Origin: Prosthecobacter fusiformis
Lineage (GTDB): Bacteria > Verrucomicrobiota > Verrucomicrobiia > Verrucomicrobiales > Verrucomicrobiaceae
Assembly (NCBI RefSeq): GCF_004364345.1
Contig: NZ_SOCA01000001.1
Location: 1,302,001 to 1,366,000 of the forward strand
Length of the DNA stretch: 64,000 nucleotides
Reading direction: 5' to 3'
The notes below the pieces were generated by a model that searched no databases, was not told the DNA's origin, and worked only from the letters and a program-made list of their open reading frames with translations. Below, one piece after another: positions 55,539 to 63,835 of the stretch. Position numbers and translations under genes: made by a program. The number at the start of each line of letters is the position of its first letter. Within the stretch, counting starts at the first letter, position 1.

Positions 55539-58500
55539 ATGCCCTTTTCTGCCTCCATCCATTCCACTCCGCTCCCCGTTATGATCAAGAACCTGCTCCA
55601 CGAAGACAAGGAACTCAAAAGGGTCGCCCACACTCCTAAAGACCAAAAGCCGCGCTTCGAATGGAGCGCGCTGACCGTCGGTGTGGCTGATTCCTCCGCC
55701 TCCGCCATCAAGGTGCAGGTCGGTGGGGATGAGCGTGACTTTGATATGGGTGAAATCGCCGATACCGTCGGCAGCGCCCTGGCGGATCTCTTCATGGCCC
55801 GCCAAAAGGAAGGGGACATCTACAACGAGAAGAACCAGCAGCTCGTGCAGACCATCTCCCGCGCTGTCGCGGATGAGTTGCAGCAGCGCACCGTCCAGCT
55901 TGCCGATGGAGCCGGCAGCGCGGGCATCCTCAGTGGAAAAGACATCTATCATTGCATCGAGCGCGCCCTCGTCCGCCACAATGCCCACGACGTGGCCCGC
56001 AGTCTGGCGGAGCGCCGCAAACGTACAGAGTACGACAGCATCGCCGATAACAACCTGCCGCAGCCTCTCATCGTGAGCACCAAAGTCATCCGCCGCAGCG
56101 GCCAGCTCGTGCCTTGGAATCATAACAAGATCGAGATCGCCGTGCGCAAAGCCTTCCTCTCCATGGAGATGGATTCCTCCCCCGCCGTGCAGGTGGCCGA
56201 ATCCGTCAGCCGTTTCGTCGCGGAAGAAGGCAAGCAGTTCATGCACATCGAAGACGTGCAGAACATCGTTGAGGAGGAGCTCATGAAGCAGGGCTTCTTC
56301 AAGGTCGCCCGCGCCTACATCCAGTATCGTGCCCTCCGCTCCAAAATGCGCGAGACGGACGAGGAAATCGCCGAAAGCCTCAGCCAGGCAGACCATGACC
56401 AGCAGGCCCTCATCGTCGTCCGCGCCAGCCCCACGGAGACTTTCTTCTGGGACGGCCAGGACCTCAAAAAGCGCATCGACTTCGCCATGCTCGGCCTGGA
56501 TCTCTGCCTCACCCGCAACGAGATCGAAATGGAGCTGCGCCGCTCCCTGAATTCCGACATCACCCTGGATCACCTCCGGCAGACCGTCATCCTCAATGCC
56601 AAGACCCTGATGCAAAAGGACGCGGACTTCGCCAAGTTCGCCGCCCGTATCCGCCTCAGCTACATCTATGAAGAAGTGCTCGGCTGGGACATCGTCAAAG
56701 ATGGCATCGAGGCCCTGCGCGATTTCCACCGCCGCGCCTTCCGCCGCAATCTGGCCCGTGGCGTCGAGATCGACCGCATCAGCCCCCGCTTGCTCGAGTT
56801 CGACCTCGACAAGTTGGCCGAAGCTCTCGAGCCCACTGCCGATATGGACTTCGACTTCCTCGGCATCCAGACCCTCTATGACCGTTATCTGATCGTCGAT
56901 AAAAAGATCAAGCCCAGCAAGCGCCTGGAGGCACCCCAGCTCTTCTGGATGCGTGTGGCCATGGGCCTCTGCATTCAGGAAAAGGACAACCCGGAGGACA
57001 AAATCATCGCCCTGTACAAACTGTACAAAGGCCGCCGCTTCTGCTCCAGCACGCCTACCCTTTTCAACAGCGGCACCCTGCACAGCCAGCTCAGCTCCTG
57101 CTACCTCTACAAGGTGGATGACAGCATCGAGTCCATCATGATCCGTGGCATCGCGGAAAACGCCTTCCTTTCCAAATGGGCGGGTGGTCTCGGCGGCTCC
57201 TGGACCAGCGTGCGCGGCACCGGCGGTTACATCAAAGGCACCAATGGTGAAAGCCAGGGCGTCATCCCCTTCCTGAAGCTGCACAATGACCAGCTCATCG
57301 CCGTGAACCAGGGCGGCAAGCGTCGCGGCTCCGGCTGCGCCTACCTGGAAGTGTGGCATAACGACATCGAGGACTTCCTCCAGCTCCGCGTGAATACGGG
57401 CGACGAACGCCGCCGCACGCATGACCTCAACACCGCCAACTGGATCCCGGACCTCTTCATGAAGCGCATGGAGTCCCGTGGCACCTGGACCCTCTTCCGT
57501 GCCAATGAAGTGGCAGACCTGCACGAGCTCTACGGCTCCGCCTTTGAAAAACGTTACGTCGAATACGAAGCCCTGGCCAAAACGGGCAAGATCTTCTCCA
57601 AAGAAGTCGAAGCCCTCGACCTGTGGAAAAAGATGCTCAAGTCCATCTTCGAAACCGGCCACCCCTGGATCACCTTCAAGGATCCTTGCAACGTTCGCAG
57701 CCCGCAGGACCACGTCGGCGTCATCCACAGCAGCAACCTCTGCACGGAAATCACGCTGAACACCAGCGCGGATGAAACTGCCGTCTGTAACCTCGGCTCC
57801 GTCCTCATCGACAACCACCTGGACGATGCCGGTAACATCGACCACGCCAAACTGCGCGAGACCATCCGCACCGCCGTGCGCATGCTGGACAACGTCATCG
57901 ACATCAATTTCTACCCCACCGTCGCCGCCAAGACCTCCAACGAGCGTCACCGCCCCATCGGCCTCGGCGTCATGGGCCTACAATACGCCCTCTACCGCAA
58001 AGGCATCCCCTTCGCCTCCAAGGAAGCCGTCGAATTCAACGATGAATTCATGGAAGCCGTCGCCTACTACGCCTATGAGGCCAGCAGCGACGTCGCCACA
58101 GAAAAAGGCACCTACTCCTCCTATAAAGGCAGCAAGTGGGATCGCGGCCTCCTCCCCCAGGACACCGTGGACCTCCTGGAAAAGGAGCGCGGCATGGAAA
58201 TCGACGTCCCCCGTGGTGGTAAAATGGACTGGACCACCCTGCGCGCCAAGATCGCCAAGCACGGCATGCGCAACAGCAACGTCCTCGCCATCGCCCCCAC
58301 GGCCACCATTTCAAACATCATGGGCTCCAGCCCCTGCATCGAGCCGCTCATGAGCAACATGCTCGTGAAGTCCAATCTCAGCGGCGACTTCATGCTGCTG
58401 AACCCCTACCTGATCCGCGACCTCAAAAAACGCGGCCTGTGGACCCCCGAGGTGCAGAACAAGCTGAAGTACATGGACGGCGAAATCGAAGGCATCGAGG

Positions 58501-58874
58501 AAATCCCCGTGGACCTCAAGCGCCGCTACGCCACCGCCTTCAGCATCGACTGGAGCTGGCTCATCGACTCGGCCGCCCGCCGCCAGAAATGGATCGACCA
58601 GTCCCAGTCCGTGAACCTCTTCTGTGGCGAGAGCGACATGCGCACCCTCTCCCACATGTATCGCGGAGCCTGGAAAAAAGGCCTCAAAACCACCTACTAT
58701 CTCCGCACCCGCTCCGCCTCCAACATCGAAAAAGCCGATGTCGAAGTGAAGAAGGAAATGCGCGGCATCGTCGGCCAAGACCCCACCAAAGCTGCGGCTT
58801 ACACCGAAGAGCAGATTCAGGCCTGCTCGATTGAGGCGATGCGGAACGGCGGGACTTGTGAGGCTTGTCAGTGA
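55539..58874 (+). CDS. nrdA: class I ribonucleotide reductase large subunit
   Basis: 1111-residue R1, long because of an extended N-terminus. One clear ATP-cone is at about 178-270 (STKVIRRSGQLVPWNHNKI) and a degenerate cone-like block precedes it (about 30-170), as in chlamydial NrdA (about 1044 aa). The active-site set is present: Cys521 (SSCYLY), N733 and C735 with E737 (NLCTEI), C750 (VCNLGS), tyrosines 1053-1054 (TTYYLRT) and the C-terminal CEAC pair (1107, 1110). The start is ATG 55539 or the in-frame ATG at 55581; neither has a clear ribosome site. Operon with nrdB. The ATP cone implies dATP feedback. Confidence 0.96.
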   Translation: MPFSASIHSTPLPVMIKNLLHEDKELKRVAHTPKDQKPRFEWSALTVGVADSSASAIKVQVGGDERDFDMGEIADTVGSALADLFMARQKEGDIYNEKNQQLVQTISRAVADELQQRTVQLADGAGSAGILSGKDIYHCIERALVRHNAHDVARSLAERRKRTEYDSIADNNLPQPLIVSTKVIRRSGQLVPWNHNKIEIAVRKAFLSMEMDSSPAVQVAESVSRFVAEEGKQFMHIEDVQNIVEEELMKQGFFKVARAYIQYRALRSKMRETDEEIAESLSQADHDQQALIVVRASPTETFFWDGQDLKKRIDFAMLGLDLCLTRNEIEMELRRSLNSDITLDHLRQTVILNAKTLMQKDADFAKFAARIRLSYIYEEVLGWDIVKDGIEALRDFHRRAFRRNLARGVEIDRISPRLLEFDLDKLAEALEPTADMDFDFLGIQTLYDRYLIVDKKIKPSKRLEAPQLFWMRVAMGLCIQEKDNPEDKIIALYKLYKGRRFCSSTPTLFNSGTLHSQLSSCYLYKVDDSIESIMIRGIAENAFLSKWAGGLGGSWTSVRGTGGYIKGTNGESQGVIPFLKLHNDQLIAVNQGGKRRGSGCAYLEVWHNDIEDFLQLRVNTGDERRRTHDLNTANWIPDLFMKRMESRGTWTLFRANEVADLHELYGSAFEKRYVEYEALAKTGKIFSKEVEALDLWKKMLKSIFETGHPWITFKDPCNVRSPQDHVGVIHSSNLCTEITLNTSADETAVCNLGSVLIDNHLDDAGNIDHAKLRETIRTAVRMLDNVIDINFYPTVAAKTSNERHRPIGLGVMGLQYALYRKGIPFASKEAVEFNDEFMEAVAYYAYEASSDVATEKGTYSSYKGSKWDRGLLPQDTVDLLEKERGMEIDVPRGGKMDWTTLRAKIAKHGMRNSNVLAIAPTATISNIMGSSPCIEPLMSNMLVKSNLSGDFMLLNPYLIRDLKKRGLWTPEVQNKLKYMDGEIEGIEEIPVDLKRRYATAFSIDWSWLIDSAARRQKWIDQSQSVNLFCGESDMRTLSHMYRGAWKKGLKTTYYLRTRSASNIEKADVEVKKEMRGIVGQDPTKAAAYTEEQIQACSIEAMRNGGTCEACQ

Positions 58875-59115
58875 GTCTTCTTGATTGGCAAATAATCCCT
58901 TTAAAACTATTTACCAGATCGATCATCAATTACTTAAATTTAGACTTTGGCATTGATTATATGCCGAGTAAAATTTCGCAGGCTTAATTGAGCGTTAAAA
59001 ATTGTCTTTTCTTCATTGGGATGCTTCGTCACAGCACGCTATCACAACTAAGCGAGTCAAAACCAAAAGCTCTCCGTCCAATCTTCGATCAAGACAATTA
59101 ATTTGCACTGCTACA

Positions 59116-59625
59116 ATGTTTACTTATCCAGCGAAAATCGTTTGGGCAATGTTTAAACTAACGTGCGCTCTCTTGCTAGTTTGTTTTCTCTGGGAGGGCT
59201 TCGGAAATCTGTTTCACGGTGTGCGATGGTTATTTAGTGAGAGCACAATGGCCACGGTCGATAAGCGGGAGTATTATGAAAGTAATTCGGCCGTTCAACT
59301 GCCTGCGCGGATTGGAGGAGCCCGAATACCTTTAACCCGTATTTCTTCGCATCAAAACTATACATATTTCGTCGATGGCCGAGAATATCGTGGAAAATCC
59401 GTTGTTCATCTCGATAACGAGCATCAATTTGAGATACGCTACAGCAAGGCTAACCCGGGAAATTCGGGTATAGCTGGGGCGGCTATTCGCGATGGTCTTT
59501 CACAAATCGCTGTCGGTATAGTATTCTATTTTGGCGTCGCTTTGCTTTTTTATTGTCCTATCTACATGATGGCTAAAATTCGCCATACCAATGTCGTAAC
59601 CTTTAAGGATTTTTGGTTTTCATGA
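59116..59625 (+). CDS. two-TM DUF3592-like membrane protein
   Basis: 169 residues from ATG 59116. Helix 1 (LTCALLLVCFLWEGFGNLF) and helix 2 (VGIVFYFGVALLFYCPIYMM) bracket an extracytoplasmic beta domain (YTYFVDGREYRGKSVVHLD, FEIRYSKANPGNSG) with the DUF3592 character 'Y.V.G..Y.GK'. The region is AT-rich compared with flanking genes. It lies 38 bp before an inserted IS and, without the IS, would be about 55 bp upstream of the TIR-domain gene, suggesting a former operon. A 38-residue longer frame from 59002 is rejected because it has no membrane or signal character. Function unknown. Confidence 0.62.
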   Translation: MFTYPAKIVWAMFKLTCALLLVCFLWEGFGNLFHGVRWLFSESTMATVDKREYYESNSAVQLPARIGGARIPLTRISSHQNYTYFVDGREYRGKSVVHLDNEHQFEIRYSKANPGNSGIAGAAIRDGLSQIAVGIVFYFGVALLFYCPIYMMAKIRHTNVVTFKDFWFS

Positions 59626-59663
59626 GATAAGATGCCCAGGGGAAATATGAAGACGAATCATTA

Positions 59664-60500
59664 GAGCGTGTTTTAGAATTGCCACCGGTGTAAATTCAGC
59701 CTACAAAAGACGTGAAACTTCACCCCGATTATCAATCTGTGGTGCCTGAACTGGCCCAAGTTAAAATCCATAGACCTCTAAATACCAGAAGGGAGAGGAT
59801 ATGGAACTTCGAGCAGGTAGCCCATTGAACCATTTGGAATCCATCATCGCAGGTGTTCTCTACGTGCTTAAGGAGAGTAAATCATGGCGCGCCTTGGATG
59901 TGCCTTGCATTTCCTTTACGGGCACTGCAGCCGCTGGGCCAAGGCAGGGCTTTGGGACTGGCCATTCAGCAGATGGACTCGCATGGGGGCAAAAACCTTT
60001 GCATGATTGACTCCACGCACATCAAGGTTCATCGCGATGGGGTCAACCCCGCCGGAGGCAAGGAAAAGCAGGTCATGAAACGTACAAAGGACGGACTCAA
60101 CACGAAGTTGCACACTGCCGTGGACGGACGCTGCCAGCCACAGTCATTGATCCTGACAGCGGGAAGTGAGGCCGATGTCGTGCATGCACCTGCGTTGCTG
60201 GAATCGGTGGAGGCCAGAAAGGTTCTCATGGACAAGGTTTATGACAGCGATGCATTGCTCGAGATCATTGCAAGCAAGGGCATGAAAGCCTGCACTCCGC
60301 CGCGCAGCAATCGGGTGGCCCCGGTGGCTTACGATAAGGAGCTTTACAAGAAAAGGCACTGCGTGGAGAACTTCTTTGAGAAGATCAAAAGGATGCGCCG
60401 CATCTCCACGCGTTATGACAAAACCGATGTCTCCTTCATGGCCTTTGTGCTTCTTAGCATCTGCACTTTATCCCTCAGGAACCAATTTTAAAATACGACC
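59664..60500 (+). mobile_element. IS5-family-like insertion sequence, degraded
   Basis: 837 bp with terminal inverted repeats: GAGCGTGTTTTAGAATTG at 59664-59681 and, on the minus strand, GGTCGTATTTTAAAATTG from 60500 back to 60483 (14 of 18 match). It is flanked by TA (59662-59663 and 60501-60502), a plausible target duplication. The size and the transposase motifs fit the IS427-type branch of IS5. The right end is 17 bp before the TIR gene start. Confidence 0.8.
59801..60491 (+). pseudogene. IS5-type transposase, disrupted by at least two frameshifts
   Basis: DDE transposase remnant. The C-terminal part is open from 59853 to 60491 with MIDSTHIKVHRDG (first D), LMDKVYDSDALLE (second D) and RHCVENFFEKIKRMRRIST (catalytic E region). 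The preceding parts fall in other frames: an N-terminal helix (SIIAGVLYVLKESKSWRALD) in the frame of 59801 and a WAKAGLWDWPF segment in a third frame near 59930. So the gene has at least two frameshifts and cannot make a full transposase, although the ends are still recognisable. Sequences before 59801 are further decayed. Confidence 0.8.
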
Positions 60501-60517
60501 TAAATTCCAAGCTTAAT

Positions 60518-61327
60518 ATGAAAACACTTTGGCTCACTTACTCATGGAAAGACGATGAAGATCAAGTGAGCTTTATCCAGCAAGAGTTAGAGCGCAAAGG
60601 ACTCAAAGTGAAGCGTGACAAGTGGACACTTGTTGCAGGGCAAAGGCTTTGGGAGCAAATCGAACATCATATTTCAAATAAAGAAGAGTCGGACGGATGG
60701 GCAATTTATTTGACGGCCAACAGTTTGATGAGTCAACCCTGCAAAGAAGAGTTGTCTTATGCACTTGATCAAGCACTGAATCGCCGAGGTCAGATATATC
60801 CACTAATAGGGATTAGTGATGGCAATGTGGATTCTCAGGTAATTCCAAAATCGATTGCGACTAGATTATACGTATCGCTCAAAGACGCAGTCTGGGCAGA
60901 ACGCGTTATCTCTGGCATGGAGGGAATATCGGTGGGGGATAATTCTCGCGAAATTGCCCCATATTTTATGAAATATTATGCCGTTGACCCTACTAAATTT
61001 GGTAGGCGCTACGCCATAGAAGTTCGTCCTCGTTGTGGAAATTGGGTTCCATACTTTGTAGGTGTTCGAGCTGGAATGCGAGAAAGGCTCAATCCCTACT
61101 GTGCACATGGTTTAGCAAATCAACCTCCCGACACTTCTTTTGATATTTCGCCATATGAACAACTTGATGATTCACGCCAATGGTGGGTAATGGGCTCACA
61201 AAACGAAATTTCGTGGGGACATGCGGCGTGGCTTTTTGTTAACGAATTGCCTGGCGAGCTTATCTTCGGATCGAAGACGGATAAGTCACAGCAGTTTTCG
61301 ATAAAAAGGATGCCGGGCATGATGTGA
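60518..61327 (+). CDS. TIR-domain protein, possible NAD-consuming defence effector
   Basis: 269 residues. Residues 1-130 form a TIR domain: LWLTYSWKDDEDQVSFIQ, WAIYLTANSLMSQPCKEEL and YPLIGISDG. The Glu of TIR NADases (E642 in SARM1) aligns with Glu78 in CKEELSYAL. The C-terminal 130 residues (SREIAPYFMKYYAVD onward) form an unrecognised beta-rich domain (YAIEVRPRCGNWVPYFV, WWVMGSQNEISWGHAAW) that might sense a trigger or be the partner interface; it is not a SAVED domain that I can recognise. There is no signal peptide. The gene is AT-rich and starts 17 bp after the IS right end. An AT-rich two-TM gene lies on the other side of the IS. Confidence 0.72.
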   Translation: MKTLWLTYSWKDDEDQVSFIQQELERKGLKVKRDKWTLVAGQRLWEQIEHHISNKEESDGWAIYLTANSLMSQPCKEELSYALDQALNRRGQIYPLIGISDGNVDSQVIPKSIATRLYVSLKDAVWAERVISGMEGISVGDNSREIAPYFMKYYAVDPTKFGRRYAIEVRPRCGNWVPYFVGVRAGMRERLNPYCAHGLANQPPDTSFDISPYEQLDDSRQWWVMGSQNEISWGHAAWLFVNELPGELIFGSKTDKSQQFSIKRMPGMM

Positions 61328-61479
61328 AGATGAATCAATAATCTATTGATCCTCTATACCTTCCACAGGCAATTTCCCGCCCTCTCTTGGCGCGTACGAT
61401 CCTATTATTTCCTGCGTCCGGCCCCTCAAGATTTGATCCCGGTGATGCGCCGACTCCCGGCGGTTTTCGAGGTTCCCCT

Positions 61480-61515
61480 CCTGTCAATCCTGCCCATCCT
61501 GAAATCCTGTCTAAA
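61480..61515. repeat. degenerate CCTG-based short repeat
   Basis: CCTG recurs at 61480, 61489, 61498 and 61506, spacing 9, 9 and 8. On the other strand this resembles the CAGGAT-type intergenic repeats seen in many Planctomycetes and proteobacterial genomes. The rest of 61328-61596 contains no gene I would support. Confidence 0.5.
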
Positions 61516-61596
61516 ATTCACAGCCCGCTGGAACGCACAGCCCCACCGCCGCGTAGCGTCCTTGACCTGCTTGACCTGATATGATTGGCTGCGGAA

Positions 61597-62232
61597 ATGA
61601 GTGACTCCTTTGAACTGGTGCGGACGAAGAGCGGGGACGAACTGGCGGCGGTGGTGGAGACGCTGACGACGGCGGGGGTGCCGCACCGGGTGGCGGGCAC
61701 GCGGGCGGGGTTCGACATCACGGAGGTGGGGCGGGGCGATTACCCAGCGGACATGCTGGTGATGGTGCCCTGGACGGAGGTGAAGGCGGCGCGCGCGGCC
61801 CTGGAGGCGTCCTTTGCCGAGACGGAGCTGCCGGGGGATCACTTTCTGCGTAGCTCCACCGATGAGGAACTGCTGGAGATCCTGGCCGCGCCGCTGGAGT
61901 GGGACCCCTTTGTGGTGGTGCATGCGCGGAGGCTGGCGGCGGAGCGCGGCATCCAACCGGCAGCGACGGAGGCAAAGGCGGCCGAGGTGATGGAGGTGCT
62001 GTCCCTGGGCAAACCCGCAGCGCGCTGGCAGGTGATCCTGGGCTGGGTCTCCGTGCTGCTCGGCGGTCTGGTGGGCATCCTCATCGGGGCCTCGCTGGCC
62101 TTTTCAAAAGAGCGCCACCCGGCGGGCGAACACTACACCTACGACGCCCGCACCCGCCAGCTGGGCGAGTGGATGATGTGGTGCGGTGTGGGGATGCTGG
62201 TGGTGTGGCGCTTTCTGGTGATGACGAAGTAG
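61597..62232 (+). CDS. DUF2007-like membrane protein
   Basis: 211 residues from ATG 61597; the earlier TTG at 61585 adds four residues. An N-terminal domain (SFELVRTKSGDELAAVVETL, GVPHRVAGTRAGFD, ADMLVMVPWTEVKAARAALE) has the alpha/beta pattern of DUF2007, followed by a helical linker and two membrane helices near the C-terminus (ILGWVSVLLGGLVGILIGAS and WMMWCGVGMLVVWRFLVM). Very high GC, in contrast to the TIR gene before it. It resembles the zinc-ribbon DUF2007 gene at 23816 only in the first domain. Function unknown. Confidence 0.68.
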   Translation: MSDSFELVRTKSGDELAAVVETLTTAGVPHRVAGTRAGFDITEVGRGDYPADMLVMVPWTEVKAARAALEASFAETELPGDHFLRSSTDEELLEILAAPLEWDPFVVVHARRLAAERGIQPAATEAKAAEVMEVLSLGKPAARWQVILGWVSVLLGGLVGILIGASLAFSKERHPAGEHYTYDARTRQLGEWMMWCGVGMLVVWRFLVMTK

Positions 62233-62303
62233 GAGGTCAAGGCGGATAAAATGCCAGGCGAAATGTGATGGGCTGTTGCCTGCGTGTTGAGTGGTGCTGG
62301 TAG

Positions 62304-62323
62304 GGACGAGCTGCGCCTCGTCC
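62304..62323. repeat. GGACGAG hairpin, REP-like
   Basis: A perfect 7-bp stem, GGACGAG-CTGCGC-CTCGTCC, immediately after TAG, in a spacer with no gene. Its GTAGGG prefix echoes the REP copies at 63664-63835, but the core differs. Confidence 0.45.
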
Positions 62324-62412
62324 GATTTGTTTTCTGGAAGGTGCGGCCGCTCCTTGCCCCCCCGATGAGATGCCAGCGCAAGAAATCCGGGACGCTCATG
62401 CGGCGGCCCAAG

Positions 62413-62454
62413 AAAATATCAAGTAACACGTAAGATAAGCTCGCTAAGCTATTG
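62413..62454 (+). repeat. degenerate direct repeat, left copy
   Basis: About 34 of 43 bases match 63121-63163, the 3' end and downstream of the lipoprotein gene, with one gap. It may be a remnant of a duplicated gene end. Confidence 0.5.
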
Positions 62455-62521
62455 AAGGAAAGACATCACGACAACTTACATTCCTATTGTGAATAGACCG
62501 GGGCATGAGGTAATCAAAGAT

Positions 62522-63142
62522 ATGACGAAAATGCTTTTCTGGCCATTTCTTTGGGTGAGTGCAGGACTGGTTTCTTGCGAGACCCTTTCCCCCAAGGAGA
62601 GGCCAAACTGGCTGCCTCTCACGCAGAGTTACCCTGAGTCGGCATATCAAAAAAGCATTCATCATTACGACTGGAAGGTTGACCCGGATATTACCAACGC
62701 GGAGTGCTATGAGCAGTTTAAATTTGAGTTGCCCCATGGGATCAAGCGCCTTTCTCTGCCGTCAAAGGCGGTGGTGTATCGTCTCCAGGGGCGGGAGGTC
62801 ATCGGGCAGTTGAAGAAGATTCTTTCCTCGGCTGGTCACACAGATAAGCCTATCTCAATTGCTGACTATCGCCCCAAGATGGGCATCGTGGCAAAGATCA
62901 GCCGGGGGACGCTGCATCTCTCAGCCTATGGTGCGCAGGATTCTTTTGAAGGGGGTACTTACGTGATGTTGCTGATCGGAGTGCCTGAGGGTGTGAAGGT
63001 TCACTTTGCCACAGACCGAACGGATGAACAACATCTCGAAACCCTAATCCAAGAGGGATGGTGGCCTGTCAGCACAGCCCCTGCTCTGAAGCGGAACTAT
63101 GATCGTATCCTAAGTGATGCAAAATTACCAGGTACCCCGTGA
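62522..63142 (+). CDS. putative lipoprotein
   Basis: 206 residues from ATG 62522; earlier in-frame ATGs give longer forms that lack a signal. MTKMLFWPFLWVSAGLVSC is a lipoprotein signal with the lipobox LVSC (Cys19). The mature protein has beta-rich segments (FKFELPHGIKRLSLPSKAVV, MGIVAKISRGTLHLSAYG) and ends LSDAKLPGTP. No family recognised. A degenerate repeat of its 3' end lies just upstream, suggesting a former tandem copy. Confidence 0.6.
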   Translation: MTKMLFWPFLWVSAGLVSCETLSPKERPNWLPLTQSYPESAYQKSIHHYDWKVDPDITNAECYEQFKFELPHGIKRLSLPSKAVVYRLQGREVIGQLKKILSSAGHTDKPISIADYRPKMGIVAKISRGTLHLSAYGAQDSFEGGTYVMLLIGVPEGVKVHFATDRTDEQHLETLIQEGWWPVSTAPALKRNYDRILSDAKLPGTP

Positions 63143-63163
63143 GACAAGCTCACAAAGCTATGG
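63121..63163 (+). repeat. degenerate direct repeat, right copy
   Basis: Matches 62413-62454 (about 34 of 43). It covers the last codons of the lipoprotein gene and the following 20 bases. Confidence 0.5.
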
Positions 63164-63322
63164 ATCATCCATGCCTTTCACAGCCGCCTTTTAGCGTCTC
63201 TTGGTCATCCACTTCTGCCTCCGAAAGATGATGGGCAAACCACTCTTTACCGAAGAGGGCATTGCTGCTGTGTGTATCCATTTTCGATAATCGGTAAGGG
63301 CACAGACTGTTGTCTTCACCGG

Positions 63323-63547
63323 TCAAAGCATGACTCCCATAAGAGTCCCTAACGAGTATAACAAACAGACCGCCGCCGCCGTCCACCAAGCTATGATAAC
63401 AATCCAATACCCGGCAAAGTTTTTATGCCGGTCGAATTCATAGAATCTAATCTCCGCCTTACCCGTGACCAATCCCCTGACGCCCATCAATCCAAAGATG
63501 AGAGCCAGCGCAAAGGCACCCAGCGCAGATTTGATTTCATGACTCAT
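63323..63547 (-). CDS. small two-TM membrane protein
   Basis: 74 residues. Two helices (ALGAFALALIFGLMGVRGLV and YWIVIIAWWTAAAVCLLYSLG) flank a short polar loop (AEIRFYEFDRHKNFAG). No family recognised. The hydrophobic pattern is more protein-like than the overlapping frames on either strand. The region 63143-63322 has no other gene I support. Confidence 0.45.
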   Translation of the reverse strand: MSHEIKSALGAFALALIFGLMGVRGLVTGKAEIRFYEFDRHKNFAGYWIVIIAWWTAAAVCLLYSLGTLMGVML

Positions 63548-63663
63548 CCATGGACCTCCTTTGCAAAATGGGTGGTCATAGCCTTTGGCCTTTGGGGCAG
63601 TATCACCAGCACTCGATACGATACCATTCGACTTGTGTCCATCCCAGGGGATACGAGTCCACC

Positions 63664-63731
63664 GTAGGGCGGGTGTGTCCGGCGGAGGAAGCTATGAGTG
63701 CTCATCAGCGTGGTCGCCGGATTACCCGCCT
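63664..63731 (+). repeat. REP-like element, copy B
   Basis: Starts GTAGGGCGGGTGTGT and ends ATTACCCGCCT; 68 bp. Forms an inverted pair with copy C, 36 bp apart, directly next to the RAYT gene. Confidence 0.85.
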
Positions 63732-63767
63732 GGCTTGGGAATGTGGTAGCGAGCGAGACATCCAAAG

Positions 63768-63835
63768 AGGCGGGTAATTCTGCGACAGCATCAGGGGTGA
63801 ATTCGATCCCGCTCGCGCAGAACACACCCGCCCTA
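63768..63835 (-). repeat. REP-like element, copy C
   Basis: 68 bp, inverted relative to copy B, with the same GTAGGGCGGGTGTGT and ATTACCCGCCT ends when read on the minus strand. The RAYT stop codon lies within its first bases. Confidence 0.85.

Noticed and set aside
55452..57950. An 832-codon open frame opposite nrdA and nrdB's end.
   Set aside because: It is antisense to a strongly conserved gene whose frame carries the RNR motifs. Its translation is dominated by Val, Glu, Ala, Asp and Gly, as expected of the complement of a GC-rich gene, with no domain.
59002..59115. A longer N-terminus for the DUF3592-like protein.
   Set aside because: The extra 38 residues are polar and Ser/Lys-rich, unlike a membrane protein N-terminus; ATG 59116 directly opens helix 1.
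61346..61584. Small plus-strand frames between the TIR and DUF2007-like genes.
   Set aside because: They run through CCTG-type repeats and have Pro/Leu/Ser-rich, non-protein-like composition.
63165..63407. An 80-codon minus frame overlapping the small membrane protein.
   Set aside because: It is out of frame with the two-helix protein, has mixed polar composition and no signal or domain.
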